Below, in pieces: positions 42,793-53,200 of a stretch of 64,000 nucleotides of DNA. The notes beneath the pieces were generated by a model. That model was not told where the DNA came from, did no database searches, and saw nothing but the letters and a program-made list of their open reading frames with translations. Each line of letters begins with the position of its first letter. Positions within the stretch are counted from its first letter, which is position 1. The position numbers were made by a program, and so were the translations under genes. The stretch comes from JAFGDI01 sp963667715 (GTDB taxonomy: Bacteria > Planctomycetota > Phycisphaerae > Sedimentisphaerales > SM23-30): NCBI GenBank assembly GCA_963667715.1, contig OY763926.1, positions 2,976,001-3,040,000 on the forward strand. The letters run 5' to 3'.

Positions 42793-45700
42793 TTATTTGC
42801 CGGCAAGATTCTTGTATAGCTCGTAACGCTGCTTGTATTCAGTAACAAGTCTTTCGTTGAGCTTGGTAGCTTCTTCAGGGAACTGACGCTGCAGAGTAGT
42901 GTAGCGACGTTCGCCGTTGATGAAGTCCATAACATCCATTGTTGGCTCCTTAGAGTCAAGAGTGAATGGATTCTTACCTTCTTCGGCAAGAGCTGGGTTG
43001 TAGCGATAGAGCATCCAGTAGCCAGACTCAACAGCCTTCTGTTCAGCTTCCTGAGTCTTGCCCATGTTGATACCATGGTTGATACAAGGAGCATAAGCCA
43101 GGATCAGAGAAGGACCATCGTATGCTTCAGCTTCCTGGATAGCCTTGAGGTACTGGTTCTTGTTAGCACCCATAGCAACAGATGCAACATAAACATAACC
43201 ATAGCTCATAGCCATCATGCCGAGATCTTTCTTCTTGGTCTTCTTACCAGAAGCAGCGAACTTAGCAACAGAACCGGTAGGAGTAGCCTTAGAAGACTGA
43301 CCACCAGTATTAGAATATACTTCGGTATCCATAACGAGGATGTTTACATCTTCGCCCTGAGCCAGAACGTGGTCCAGACCGCCGTAACCGATATCATAAG
43401 CCCAGCCGTCACCACCGAAGCACCATACGCTCTTCTTAGTGAGCATATCAGCACTAGCAGCGATCTCTTCGAGAACAGCATTACCAGCAGCTTCCTTAGC
43501 CAGCAAAGCCTTGATCTTCTTAGAGGCAGCCTTTGAGCCTTCGCCGCTATTGAAGTTTTCGATCCATTCGCCGAAAGCAGCCTTCAGGTCAGCAGAGATA
43601 TCGCCAGCCATAGCAGCTTCAACCTTAGTAGCCAGAGTAGCACGACGTGCACTGAAGGCCAGGTTGTAACCGAAACCGTATTCAGCATTGTCTTCGAATA
43701 GTGAGTTAGCCCAGGCAGGACCGTGGCCTTCGTCGTTCTGAGCGTATGGACAGCTAGGAACTGAACCACCGTAGATACTAGAACAACCGGTAGCATTAGC
43801 AACAGCCATACGGTCACCGAATAGCTGAGTGATAGCCTTGATATAAGGAGTTTCACCGCAACCGGCACAAGCACCAGAGAACTCGAACAGAGAACGTTCG
43901 AACTGTGAACCCTTAACAGTAGCTGGGCCCATAGGATTCTTGAAGCTTACGTTAGCCTGAGCCCAAGCCCAGTTATCAGCCTGAGTCATCTGAGAGTCAA
44001 GAGACTTCATTTCGAGTGACTTAGGTTTAGAAGGACAGATATCAGCACAGTTACCGCAACCAGTACAGTCAAGAGCTGCGATCTGGAGACGATACTGAAG
44101 GCCATCAAAGCCCTTACCCTTAGCTTCGATAGTTTCAAAGCTTTCAGGAGCCTTGGCAGCTTCTTCTTCGTTGAGTAGAACCGGACGAATACAGCTATGC
44201 GGACAAACGAAAGAACACTGGTTACACTGGATACAGTTTTCCTTGATCCAGGTAGGAACGTGAACAGCGATACCGCGTTTTTCAAACTGTGAAGTAGCAG
44301 TTGGGTATGTACCATCAACAGATACGTTTTCGTAGCTGCCGTCCATAGTACCAACAAAAGCACTTACAGGAAGCTTATCGCCCTGCTGACCCAGGATTGG
44401 GTTCATTACATCGTCAACGAACTTGTTACCAGTTTCAGGTTTGGCGATCTTACCAGTTGCACTTGCCCAATCAGCAGGAACAGCAACTTCATTAAGAAGG
44501 TCAAGAGCACCGTCAACAGCGGCATAGTTCATATTAACGATATCGTCACCCTTACGACCGTAAGCTTTCTTGATAGCGCCCTTAAGCAGCTCAATAGCCT
44601 GATCGAAAGGAATAACGTCAGCCAGCTTGAAGAAAGCAGTCTGCATGATCATATTGATACGACCACCAAGACCAACCTTTTCAGCCAGTGCGATAGCGTC
44701 AATAGTGTAGAATTTGAGTTTCTTGTCAGCAATAGTCTTCTTCATTGCACCTGGAAGTTCTTTTTCAAGATCTTCAACAGACCAAGGGCAGTTAAGAACA
44801 AAAGTTCCACCTTCCTTGATGCCTTCGAGAACATCATACTGATGAACGTAAGCAGGGTTGTGACAAGCGATATAATCAGCGATATTGATCAGGTAGCTAG
44901 ACTGGATCTTTTCTTTACCAAAACGCAGGTGAGAAGCAGTGAAACCACCAGACTTCTTACTGTCGTAAGCAAAGTAACCCTGAGCGTAGAGATCTGTGTT
45001 ATCACCAATGATCTTAATAGCTTCTTTATTAGCACCAACAGTACCGTCAGCACCAAGCCCCCAGAACTTGCAACGAACAGTGCCAGCTGGAGTAGCGTCG
45101 ATCTCTTCGTTGATCGGCAGAGAAGTGAAGTTTACATCATCTGTGATACCAACAGTGAAGTGATTCTTTGGTTCAGCCAGGTCGAGGTTGTCATAAACAG
45201 CCTTAACCATAGAAGGAGTGAACTCAGCTGAAGATAGGCCGTAACGACCACCAACGATGGTCCAGTCCTTACCAGCTTCGCGAGCAACAACCTGAACGTC
45301 CTGATATAGAGGTTCGCCAGTTGAGCCAGCTTCCTTGGTACGGTCGAGAACCGCGATCTTCTTAACACTGGCAGGAATAGCAGCCAGGAAGTGCTTGGCA
45401 CTGAAAGGACGATATAGACGAACCTTCAGGATACCGACCTTTTCGCCGCGAGCCTGCAGGAAGTTGATAGTTTCTTCAGCTACTTCAGCACCAGAACCCA
45501 TGAGGATGATACACTTATCAGCATCAGGAGCACCAACATAGTCGAACAGGTTATACTGACGACCAACCTTGGCACCGAGTTCCTTCATAACATCTTCAAC
45601 GATAGCTGGAACAGCGTCGTAAGCAGCGTTACACGCTTCACGATGCTGGAAGAATGTGTCAGGGTTCTGAGCAGTACCACGGAGCTGTGGGTTTTCTGGG

Positions 45701-46329
45701 TTCAGGGCACGCTTACGGAAGTTAGCGATAGCGTCCTGATCAACCAGATCAGCAAAGATACTGTAGTCAGTCAGTTCAACCTTAGAGATCTCATGACTGG
45801 TACGGAAACCGTCAAAGAATGACAGGAATGGGATCTTAGTCTTTAATGTTGCCAGATGAGCAACAGCGGCGATATCCATTTCTTCCTGAACAGAACCAGC
45901 AGCGATCATAGCGAAACCAGTCTGACGGGCAGCCATAACGTCTGAATGATCACCGAAGATACTCAGAGAGTGAGAAGCAACGGTACGAGCAGAGACATGG
46001 AAAACTGTCGGGATCATCTCACCGGCAATCTTGTACATGTTCGGGATCATCAAAAGCAGACCCTGGCTGGCGGTAAATGTTGTAGTAAGAGCACCCGCAG
46101 ACAGCGAACCGTGAACTGCACCAGCAGCACCAGCTTCACTCTGCATTTCGCTTACTTTGAGAACCTGGCCGAAGATATTCTTCTTGCCATAGGCTGCCCA
46201 GTCGTCAGCGATCTCACCCATGTTACTGGATGGGGTAATTGGGTAAATCGCAGCCACTTCGCTAAAAGCGTACGCAACATGTGCGGCGGCGGTATTACCA
46301 TCGATAGTCTTCATCACTTTCTGTGCCAT
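42793..46329 (-). CDS. nifJ: Pyruvate:ferredoxin (flavodoxin) oxidoreductase
   Basis: A 1178-aa single-chain PFOR, which converts pyruvate and CoA to acetyl-CoA, CO2 and reduced ferredoxin under anaerobic conditions. Domains in order: pyrimidine-binding domain with YPITPSSNMGE (about 30-40), domain II, the gamma domain (about 415-620, FWGLGADGTVGANK), a two-[4Fe-4S] ferredoxin domain (CIQCNQCSFVCPHSC and CTGCGNCADICP), and the C-terminal TPP domain (ACAGCGETPYIK, NATGCSSIYGG, GGDGWAYDIGYGGLD, MDTEVYSNTGGQ). Length is that of the family. Codons are strongly biased (many AAG, GCA and CCA), as in a highly expressed gene. A GGAGG site lies about 12 bases upstream, and a terminator follows. Confidence 0.97.
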   Translation of the reverse strand: MAQKVMKTIDGNTAAAHVAYAFSEVAAIYPITPSSNMGEIADDWAAYGKKNIFGQVLKVSEMQSEAGAAGAVHGSLSAGALTTTFTASQGLLLMIPNMYKIAGEMIPTVFHVSARTVASHSLSIFGDHSDVMAARQTGFAMIAAGSVQEEMDIAAVAHLATLKTKIPFLSFFDGFRTSHEISKVELTDYSIFADLVDQDAIANFRKRALNPENPQLRGTAQNPDTFFQHREACNAAYDAVPAIVEDVMKELGAKVGRQYNLFDYVGAPDADKCIILMGSGAEVAEETINFLQARGEKVGILKVRLYRPFSAKHFLAAIPASVKKIAVLDRTKEAGSTGEPLYQDVQVVAREAGKDWTIVGGRYGLSSAEFTPSMVKAVYDNLDLAEPKNHFTVGITDDVNFTSLPINEEIDATPAGTVRCKFWGLGADGTVGANKEAIKIIGDNTDLYAQGYFAYDSKKSGGFTASHLRFGKEKIQSSYLINIADYIACHNPAYVHQYDVLEGIKEGGTFVLNCPWSVEDLEKELPGAMKKTIADKKLKFYTIDAIALAEKVGLGGRINMIMQTAFFKLADVIPFDQAIELLKGAIKKAYGRKGDDIVNMNYAAVDGALDLLNEVAVPADWASATGKIAKPETGNKFVDDVMNPILGQQGDKLPVSAFVGTMDGSYENVSVDGTYPTATSQFEKRGIAVHVPTWIKENCIQCNQCSFVCPHSCIRPVLLNEEEAAKAPESFETIEAKGKGFDGLQYRLQIAALDCTGCGNCADICPSKPKSLEMKSLDSQMTQADNWAWAQANVSFKNPMGPATVKGSQFERSLFEFSGACAGCGETPYIKAITQLFGDRMAVANATGCSSIYGGSVPSCPYAQNDEGHGPAWANSLFEDNAEYGFGYNLAFSARRATLATKVEAAMAGDISADLKAAFGEWIENFNSGEGSKAASKKIKALLAKEAAGNAVLEEIAASADMLTKKSVWCFGGDGWAYDIGYGGLDHVLAQGEDVNILVMDTEVYSNTGGQSSKATPTGSVAKFAASGKKTKKKDLGMMAMSYGYVYVASVAMGANKNQYLKAIQEAEAYDGPSLILAYAPCINHGINMGKTQEAEQKAVESGYWMLYRYNPALAEEGKNPFTLDSKEPTMDVMDFINGERRYTTLQRQFPEEATKLNERLVTEYKQRYELYKNLAGK

Positions 46330-46767
46330 TTTTCTTTAAGCCTCCGAAAAATTGGTGGGTTAAAAATACTGTAGTTACATATTGGAATAACAGTTAGTTA
46401 CGGTAAACAATAACTGTACTTCCGGGGTCTGAAATTATATTAAATGGCTCGGTATTTGCCAGTGTTTTCTGTAATTAATAGTAATAGATTAGCTATATTA
46501 ACCGTGGCATTTAATATAAACCTTTAATATCAATTAAATTACAAACCTGCAAAAATGTCATAAAAATATTTTAAAATTTTTTTTATCTCGATTATTGGAC
46601 AGAACTTAAATTAGATTTCAGCTTATAATTTTGTTGATTTCTCAGAGTCAATGCGGATAATTTAGGATGTCAGAATAGATGCTTCTGACAGAAGAAATAA
46701 GCGGATCATATCTATTTTGGTCTGCAATAAAGCATGGATGCAATACAGACAGGAATTTCCAGGAAAA
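46330..46767. other. Divergent promoter region of nifJ and phosphatase gene
   Basis: AT-rich, with an inverted repeat near nifJ (46390-46417). No gene is seen. An open frame from 46717 begins with TTG and is extra N-terminal sequence rather than a separate gene. Confidence 0.6.
46390..46417. promoter_or_regulatory. Inverted repeat upstream of nifJ
   Basis: ACAGTTA and TAACTGT are separated by 14 bases that are themselves partly symmetric (GTTAC / GTAAAC). About 61 bases upstream of the nifJ start, it could be a regulator site. Confidence 0.3.
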
Positions 46768-48060
46768 ATGTCGATCTACGGATTAAAACAGAGTAAGCTA
46801 GGCAAGAAGGTCAAAGAGCTAAATACTAATCTGACAGAGGTTTATGAAACCACAAAGTTATTAAACAGCCCAATGGACCTAAACCAGGTACTCGAAATTG
46901 TAGTAAGAACTATCACTAATTCTCTAGGCCTTGACGCAGCGGGGCTTCGTCTGCTTGACGAAGAAACTGGTATGCTGGAACTAAAGGCTACCTATCAGCT
47001 TAGCGATAAGTATATTAATAAAGGTCCGGTAACGGCAACTGAAAGCGAACTCAACGTGAGAGCTCTCAACGGCGAGCCGATCATAGTCCGGAATATGCAG
47101 ACCGACCCAAATTTCAAAAGATACCGCGATAAAGTTATCAAAGAAGGTATCGTCAGCAGTTTGAGTCTGGGATTGATCTATCACGGCAAGGGAATTGGCA
47201 TATTAAGGCTCTATAGTAAAAAAGAGCGTAATTTCCCAGAAGCGATGATCCGGCTGGCACATACAATTGCGTCACAGTCGGCAGCAGCGATCGTAAATGC
47301 CCGGCTATATCGTGACGCACTCGAAGGGGAGCGTATTAGCCGGCAGATGAAGCTAGCAGGTACAGTCCAGCGTCAGCTTTTGCCTGATAACCCGCCACAG
47401 TTTGCTAATCTTAGTACAGGCGGTGCGTATGCCCCCTGCTACGATGTTGGCGGCGACTTTTATGATTTCATGAGCTCTAAAGGTGAGGATAAAGTTTTAT
47501 TCTTTTTGGGTGATATTATGGGCAAAGGCATCCCAGCATCACTGGCAATGGCCTCAATACGAGCTTATATAAGAGCATATGCTGAGATGGAGCTGCCACT
47601 GCAGCAGCTGGTAGAAAAGGTCAATAGCAGTCTGAACCATGATGCTAAGCCGGGAGAGTTTGCAACGGCGATCTTCGGCTTATATGACATTAACAAAAAT
47701 GAGCTGGAATATTGCAACTGCGGTCACGAACCCGCCCTGCTATATCAGGATGGTGAGCTCAAGCGACTGGAATCCGGCGGCATGGTACTTGGCATTTCAA
47801 AGGACTATAGCTGCGAGACTGGAACAGTGGAATTTAAGCCAGGTGATATGCTTACCGCCTTTACAGACGGTCTCAGCGATGCCAGGAACTTTGAAGGAGT
47901 TACCTTTGGCAATGAGCGAATCCAAGATGCGATACTTGACTCCGTAGACATGACTGCGTCACAGGCGGCCAATAACATACTCTGGATAATGAGGAAGTTT
48001 ACAGGCCTGACACGCAGATTTGACGATACGGCAATAGTTACGCTAAAGCGAATGATATAA
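46768..48060 (+). CDS. GAF-domain SpoIIE/PP2C-type serine phosphatase
   Basis: A 430-aa cytoplasmic regulator. A short coiled coil (about 8-35), a GAF domain (about 38-185; LGLDAAGLRLLDEETGMLELKATY), then a PP2C/SpoIIE phosphatase (about 205-430) with the metal-binding Asp residues of DVGGDFYDF, LGDIMGKG, NCGHEPALL, FTDGLSDA and a final RFDDTAIV. Such RsbU-like proteins dephosphorylate anti-sigma-factor antagonists in partner-switching pathways in response to the GAF ligand. No RsbV- or RsbW-like gene is adjacent. I chose the ATG at 46768 with AGGA just upstream; an in-frame TTG at 46717 would add 17 residues. It ends 21 bases from the convergent zinc-ribbon gene with no terminator between. 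Confidence 0.9.
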   Translation: MSIYGLKQSKLGKKVKELNTNLTEVYETTKLLNSPMDLNQVLEIVVRTITNSLGLDAAGLRLLDEETGMLELKATYQLSDKYINKGPVTATESELNVRALNGEPIIVRNMQTDPNFKRYRDKVIKEGIVSSLSLGLIYHGKGIGILRLYSKKERNFPEAMIRLAHTIASQSAAAIVNARLYRDALEGERISRQMKLAGTVQRQLLPDNPPQFANLSTGGAYAPCYDVGGDFYDFMSSKGEDKVLFFLGDIMGKGIPASLAMASIRAYIRAYAEMELPLQQLVEKVNSSLNHDAKPGEFATAIFGLYDINKNELEYCNCGHEPALLYQDGELKRLESGGMVLGISKDYSCETGTVEFKPGDMLTAFTDGLSDARNFEGVTFGNERIQDAILDSVDMTASQAANNILWIMRKFTGLTRRFDDTAIVTLKRMI

Positions 48061-48081
48061 CAATATGACTGCCCCCTGCTG

Positions 48082-49347
48082 TTATGTTTGCTGATAATTC
48101 ACTGCGGTGATATTGCATTTAGTGCAGATGAATCCATAATAAAAGCCTTCCTTATTATCAAGCTCAGCATTTGATATCTGGGCTATAAAGGGCATGGTTT
48201 CTCCACATTCCGGACATATTGGATACTCAGGGGACTGCTCCCAGGTTGGCATACCACCAATCTGTGAATATGTAATATTCCACATCAGAAGCGAAGTTTG
48301 GATCGGAGCTCTCTTAGTTTGCGATACTAATAATTTACTAGCTCCGATTTTATCTGAAATATCAAATTCTTTCATGGTACCGGAAGCCTTATTGTATTGC
48401 TCAGAAAACTCAGAGGTACCATTTTCATCTAACGTCATATAGTAGTTGGTATAACAAGAACAGAACTCACAGCCGGAGAGTTCTAACTTATTTAGATCTG
48501 ACCGAATAAAACCAAGCGAGATGTCATATGCTGTAAGATCAAGAAATGTGACTTGCTTATGGCCACAATACGGGCAAATAGAATCTTTATCTACCATAGA
48601 TTCGACCAGAGAACCAGTAGAGGCTTTATCACTTACAACCAGAGGATAACTATCTTTAGAAAACAGATCACGCCGGACTCCATCAACCAGCTCCCATCCG
48701 GCGTAATGAGTGTAATAATCTGGTGTTTCAGGCAAACCGGTATGTTGATCTATCTTTCCTTCCAACCAACGGTCGAAGTTGCTTATAACATAACTATCGC
48801 CAATCCAGGCAAGAGCAATTAAGATCAATCTCCAGCTCTCGGAACCAGCTTCAAGATTTTTAACCAATAGATCTCTTATCTTAGGCGATGCATTTCTAAA
48901 TATTTCGCCCGGATACTCATCGATAGAAATATATGCCTTCTGTATAGCTGAAATATTTGCATCAGAAAAAACAGCTATAGCAAATGCTAATGTTTCAATG
49001 TCATAATCACTGTCAGTTTTCTTTACTTGTCTGGCAACAAACTGAACCAATCTCTTTATCTGATCGTCAGATAGAATAGGGATAATATTTTCGACCTTTT
49101 CAGGATATGGTAATAGATTCACCATCGGGTTAGGCGGGACGAACTTGAACATTATTTTCAAGACATCTACCAGATCATCTACGCCGGCATATGGATTTAC
49201 ATCTTTACGATGTTGCCGATAATACTCTTCTTGTTCAGCCTTTTTTATAGCAGCAAAACATGGGCCACACAAGCCATTATTTCGCTTAGCGGTTGGCGGC
49301 TGAATAACACGATCGCAACCAGGAGTTTTACAAATAATTGGTTCCAT
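48082..49347 (-). CDS. Zinc-ribbon protein with DUF1963-like C terminus
   Basis: A 421-aa cytoplasmic protein. Four-Cys zinc knuckles lie at the N terminus (CKTPGCDRVI then CGPC), in the middle (CPYCG then CEFC) and near the C terminus (CPECGETMPF then CTKC). The segment GGMPTWEQSPEYPICPECGETMPFIAQI matches the DUF1963/YwqG pattern. The centre is helical with no known motif. Function is unknown. The start at 49347 has GAGGG before it and lies 15 bases after the stop of the dockerin-bearing gene, so the two are probably cotranscribed. The upstream extension of the frame to 49473 lies inside that gene and is spurious. Confidence 0.75.
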   Translation of the reverse strand: MEPIICKTPGCDRVIQPPTAKRNNGLCGPCFAAIKKAEQEEYYRQHRKDVNPYAGVDDLVDVLKIMFKFVPPNPMVNLLPYPEKVENIIPILSDDQIKRLVQFVARQVKKTDSDYDIETLAFAIAVFSDANISAIQKAYISIDEYPGEIFRNASPKIRDLLVKNLEAGSESWRLILIALAWIGDSYVISNFDRWLEGKIDQHTGLPETPDYYTHYAGWELVDGVRRDLFSKDSYPLVVSDKASTGSLVESMVDKDSICPYCGHKQVTFLDLTAYDISLGFIRSDLNKLELSGCEFCSCYTNYYMTLDENGTSEFSEQYNKASGTMKEFDISDKIGASKLLVSQTKRAPIQTSLLMWNITYSQIGGMPTWEQSPEYPICPECGETMPFIAQISNAELDNKEGFYYGFICTKCNITAVNYQQT

Positions 49348-49361
49348 TATACCCTCATATA

Positions 49362-50090
49362 TTAATAAAGCAGCCAATCTTCGGCAAGGATTGCGAAGTC
49401 TTGCATGTTCACTGTTCCATCGCCGTCGGCTGGGTAGATATCGGCCTGTAAATCTGAACCTGTCATAAGCCACTGATCGGCCATAGCCTGTAAGTCAAGG
49501 ATATCTACACTACCATCGTAATTTACATCAGAGCGACCGTAGACAGTGAAATTTGCAGGATTTTCTACATATGACTCAAATGGCACGGCCCGGAGAACTG
49601 GGGTGTCATTTATGTCGACCGTGTCATAGAGCTTATTGGCTGAAGTTATAGCAATAGAAAGAACGTGTGCATCCAGAGCTGTAACTACATAACTACCCTT
49701 TGCAAGTAAATGTGAGGCCCCATCATTAGCGATATCCGGTTGATAGCCGGTTGGCATCTGCATAACGTATAGCGAGTCTATAGCAGAAGCACCGTTTTTA
49801 GCACCTGGATAATACATAGTAAAGCCTTCATCGATACCGAATTCGGTATCAAGCAGCTCGCCAACGCCCTGCAATGGCAGGTTAATAGTTTCGCCAGCAG
49901 ATTCAGAGAGGTTAACCGAGAGCATGGTAATACCACGATTATCACCAGTACTGGCACCAGCTGTAACAGACCATTCTACAGTCTGGCCGACTCTATACTG
50001 AGCTTTAGCGGTTTGTACCTCTACCGATACTGTTGCTGCTTGCAGCGAAAAAGCTGAAGTCAGTAGTATAAAAGCAAATCTCTTTATCAT
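49362..50090 (-). CDS. Exported cohesin-like/dockerin-bearing protein
   Basis: A 242-aa exported protein. Signal peptide (MIKRFAFILLTSAFSLQAA), then a beta-sandwich of about 150 aa (VSVEVQTAKAQYRVGQTVEWSV) in which the opening strands and a long loop bearing GITMLSVNLSES faintly resemble cohesin or related Ig-type domains (low confidence). A C-terminal dockerin-like pair follows (DVNYDGSVDILDLQAMADQWL and PADGDGTVNMQDFAILAEDWLLY). GGAG lies about ten bases before the ATG. It lies 111 bases downstream of the giant gene on the same strand with no clear terminator between, so it may belong to the same transcript. Confidence 0.75.
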   Translation of the reverse strand: MIKRFAFILLTSAFSLQAATVSVEVQTAKAQYRVGQTVEWSVTAGASTGDNRGITMLSVNLSESAGETINLPLQGVGELLDTEFGIDEGFTMYYPGAKNGASAIDSLYVMQMPTGYQPDIANDGASHLLAKGSYVVTALDAHVLSIAITSANKLYDTVDINDTPVLRAVPFESYVENPANFTVYGRSDVNYDGSVDILDLQAMADQWLMTGSDLQADIYPADGDGTVNMQDFAILAEDWLLY

Positions 50091-50201
50091 TTTTATTATT
50101 CTCCTGGTCAGGCCTGTCACGCAGGCTAATTATTATCTACAAGGAAAGTATTATCAATAACTGGCAAAACTTTGCCGATGATACTACTTCACCATCATAT
50201 T

Positions 50202-53200
50202 TCAGTTATTATTCATTTTTAACATTTCATCAATACTGTCAGAAAGAACATGGGCTGCGATATTCCAACGGTTATGATCAAACTTCATTTGGCTGAAGTT
50301 AGTTCTGATTGTCCTATTGGTGTTAAATACCTCAAAAATACCAGCATTCATATCAACGATATCATTAGCACGGCTAAGAGAACGAGTATGTTCTATAACA
50401 GGAACAACGACATTATCAACCTCAGTTAATACCACAGCAGAGTCAACTGGCTTTGGTTCGACAGTAGCTTCACCAGTGTATACCATATCAGCAACAGGTT
50501 TACTATCGCCAATAGTCCTGCGGACGTAACTGGCGGCTGGAATCAAAACGGAATCCGGATCAACTTCAGACTGAAGCTCAACGAGAAGATCAGTATTATC
50601 ATTATCAAGCAAGCTGTAAGCAGGCTCGTTTTCTGAAATGGCTACTTCTAGTGAATCAGCAACAAGTTCCGGTAATGGTTCATTGTCATAAGAATCATCT
50701 GACGGCAATGAAGTATTTTCTGGTTCTGCTTTTTCTACAGTAGAATTATCATTTTCAACAATTGTATTGCTGTCAACAGGTTCGGTATACGCGGTATTAC
50801 CGCCGGTTATGACTTCATCACTGTCGATGGTATCGACAGGCTCAACGGCTACAGCAGCCTGAACTAATGGAGCCGGCAGCCCGAGAGCATCATAATCCTG
50901 CTGCCAGAGAGCGAGGTCGAGAACATCTACCATGCCGTCGAGGTTTATATCGCCGTCGGTTATGTCCATACCGGTAACCATAGGCATAAAGTTAGCCATT
51001 AATACTGCCATATCAGTTTCAGTTACAGAAGCATTGCCGTCAAGGTCAGAACGCAAACGGAACAAGTCCTGTTCAGTTGAAGAACTGCTTCTGTCGATGA
51101 CTCTGGATGCCTGGTCAATTGAATTTCCAGCCTTATCGGTAACAGTATCGTCAAGAACAATGTTATATCTGCCATTTTCCAGGCCAGTGAGTTCAGAACC
51201 ACCTTTACCATCTACAGTCAGATCAACAGTAAGGGTAAGACTGGCAGTGTCCCAGCTGAAATTGCTACTGTCCAGCCAGTTGAGAATAGTTGGAGTTCCC
51301 AGCAGCGAGTGTACCTTAATATGGTCAGCGACGGTATCAGTGGCGATAAGCTCAGCAATATTCATATCCTCACTGAAGGTTATATCAACACTAGCGATAT
51401 TTGACCTTTGTACCTGGCCATCATTTATAACTACTTGAGTGACCTCAGGGGCAGTTATGTCAGTTTCAAATGTATATTTCTGCTGCCAAAGAGCCAGGTC
51501 GAGAACATCTACCCTGTGGTCGACATTCCAGTCGCCCTGATGGACATAACGGTAATAATAGCTATGAGGATCGAAGTAGTTCTGCCAGATCGCCAGATCG
51601 TCTTCATCCACCTTGCCATCACCGGTCGAATCGCATTGCAGAGCAAAGAGGTCGTCACTAACAGCAGTCGCAGTACGACTAATATTCAGGTAGCCGTCGG
51701 CGATACCATCGGTATCAGCCATAATATTGCCAGCAATATCTTCAAAGGCAGTTGTATCAATCCGCAGCTGATAATTACCATCTTCGAGCCTGCTTGCTAT
51801 ACTGCCGCCACTACCATCAATTGAGACATCAATAGTCAGGCGATCACTATAGCTATACCAGCTGAAATGAGACTGATCAAGCCATTCTACTGCTTCGCCG
51901 GTATCGGTATTGTATAGTTTGATATAGTCATCAATAAGACCAGAGCTGATCATAGTGGCAATATCAGTTATTGTTTCAGTGAAGTAAACATACATAAATT
52001 GGATATTTGAACGCTGTACATTACCATCATTTATCTGCAATCTGTCAACTGTTGGCGCCAGACTATCATAAACGAAACTGGTCTGATAGTCAGTGCCGTT
52101 TGCCAGATATTTGCCAACCTGATCAGTAATCTCAGTAGATACCAATCTAACCTGATAGGTTCCATTAGTTGGCAGTGGGCTGTCGACACCAACAGTAAGA
52201 GTATTGCCAGACCATTGTATTCTGTCAGGAACGATAATAACAGAACCTGGCCCTGTGATGACAACTGCATCTGTGGTACCGCTAACAACTTCAGAGAAGG
52301 TGAATACCAGCTCAGGAGTACTATCAGAGGTATTACGATCGGTAGAACTTGTACCAGTATCGGTATCAATGTTAACCGAGCTAACAACAGGGACATCACC
52401 ATCGAGATAGAATGTTCTGACATAATCACCGCCAGCGATACCATCATTATCACCATCGAGGCTTAGTCCTGCCAGATCACGCATAGCAGGAGCTTCAACA
52501 GTCAGACGATACTCGCCGGAAGGCAGATCGCCAGATAGTATATCAAGTATAATACTGGTATCACCAGCTGCATAATGCGGTTTCAGAGCATAGGTCAAGT
52601 CATCGGCATCACCGAATGTGCCGTTAGCCCCAGCATTTACGAGTGAATAATTAGCGGTAGAACGGGCATCGCTACCTATTAGCGGTTCAGAAGTGAATAT
52701 AATAATAGTATTAGTTGAAACCAGACTTACCGACTCACTATGAACGAAGGCTGGATTGGTACCGATAATAGTCGGAGCAGTAACATCGCCACCACCCAGA
52801 TATTCATAAGCACCAATATCCTTCACGCCTGAAGTGAGGTTAAAGGTAATACTATCAGCATTAGCCAAATCGCCCTGAGCATTATAGCCGGCAAGGGTAT
52901 AAACTTCGCCATTGCCGTTTGATAGACCAATGGTCGGGGTTAGACCCTGGTTACCATCGCCATAATGGAAATCGATAGAACCATCAGTGTGAAGAGTTAC
53001 CGAGAAGTTAACATCGCCACCAGTTTCCGAAAGGAGAGCAGCCCAGCGAATAGTAACCTGATCAGCGACAGATGAATCCGTAAATATATCATAGCCGCTA
53101 CCTGAGGTTGACAAATTGTCCCAAAGAGGAGCTATTCTGACATGACTGGCTAATGACTCAACAGAGTTGTCAGGAGTATACATATCAGATGTACTACCAA

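Noticed and set aside
51408..51824. Many small frames on the plus strand within 50.3-63.8 kb
   Set aside because: They are antisense to the giant gene and low in complexity, and recur because the modules repeat.
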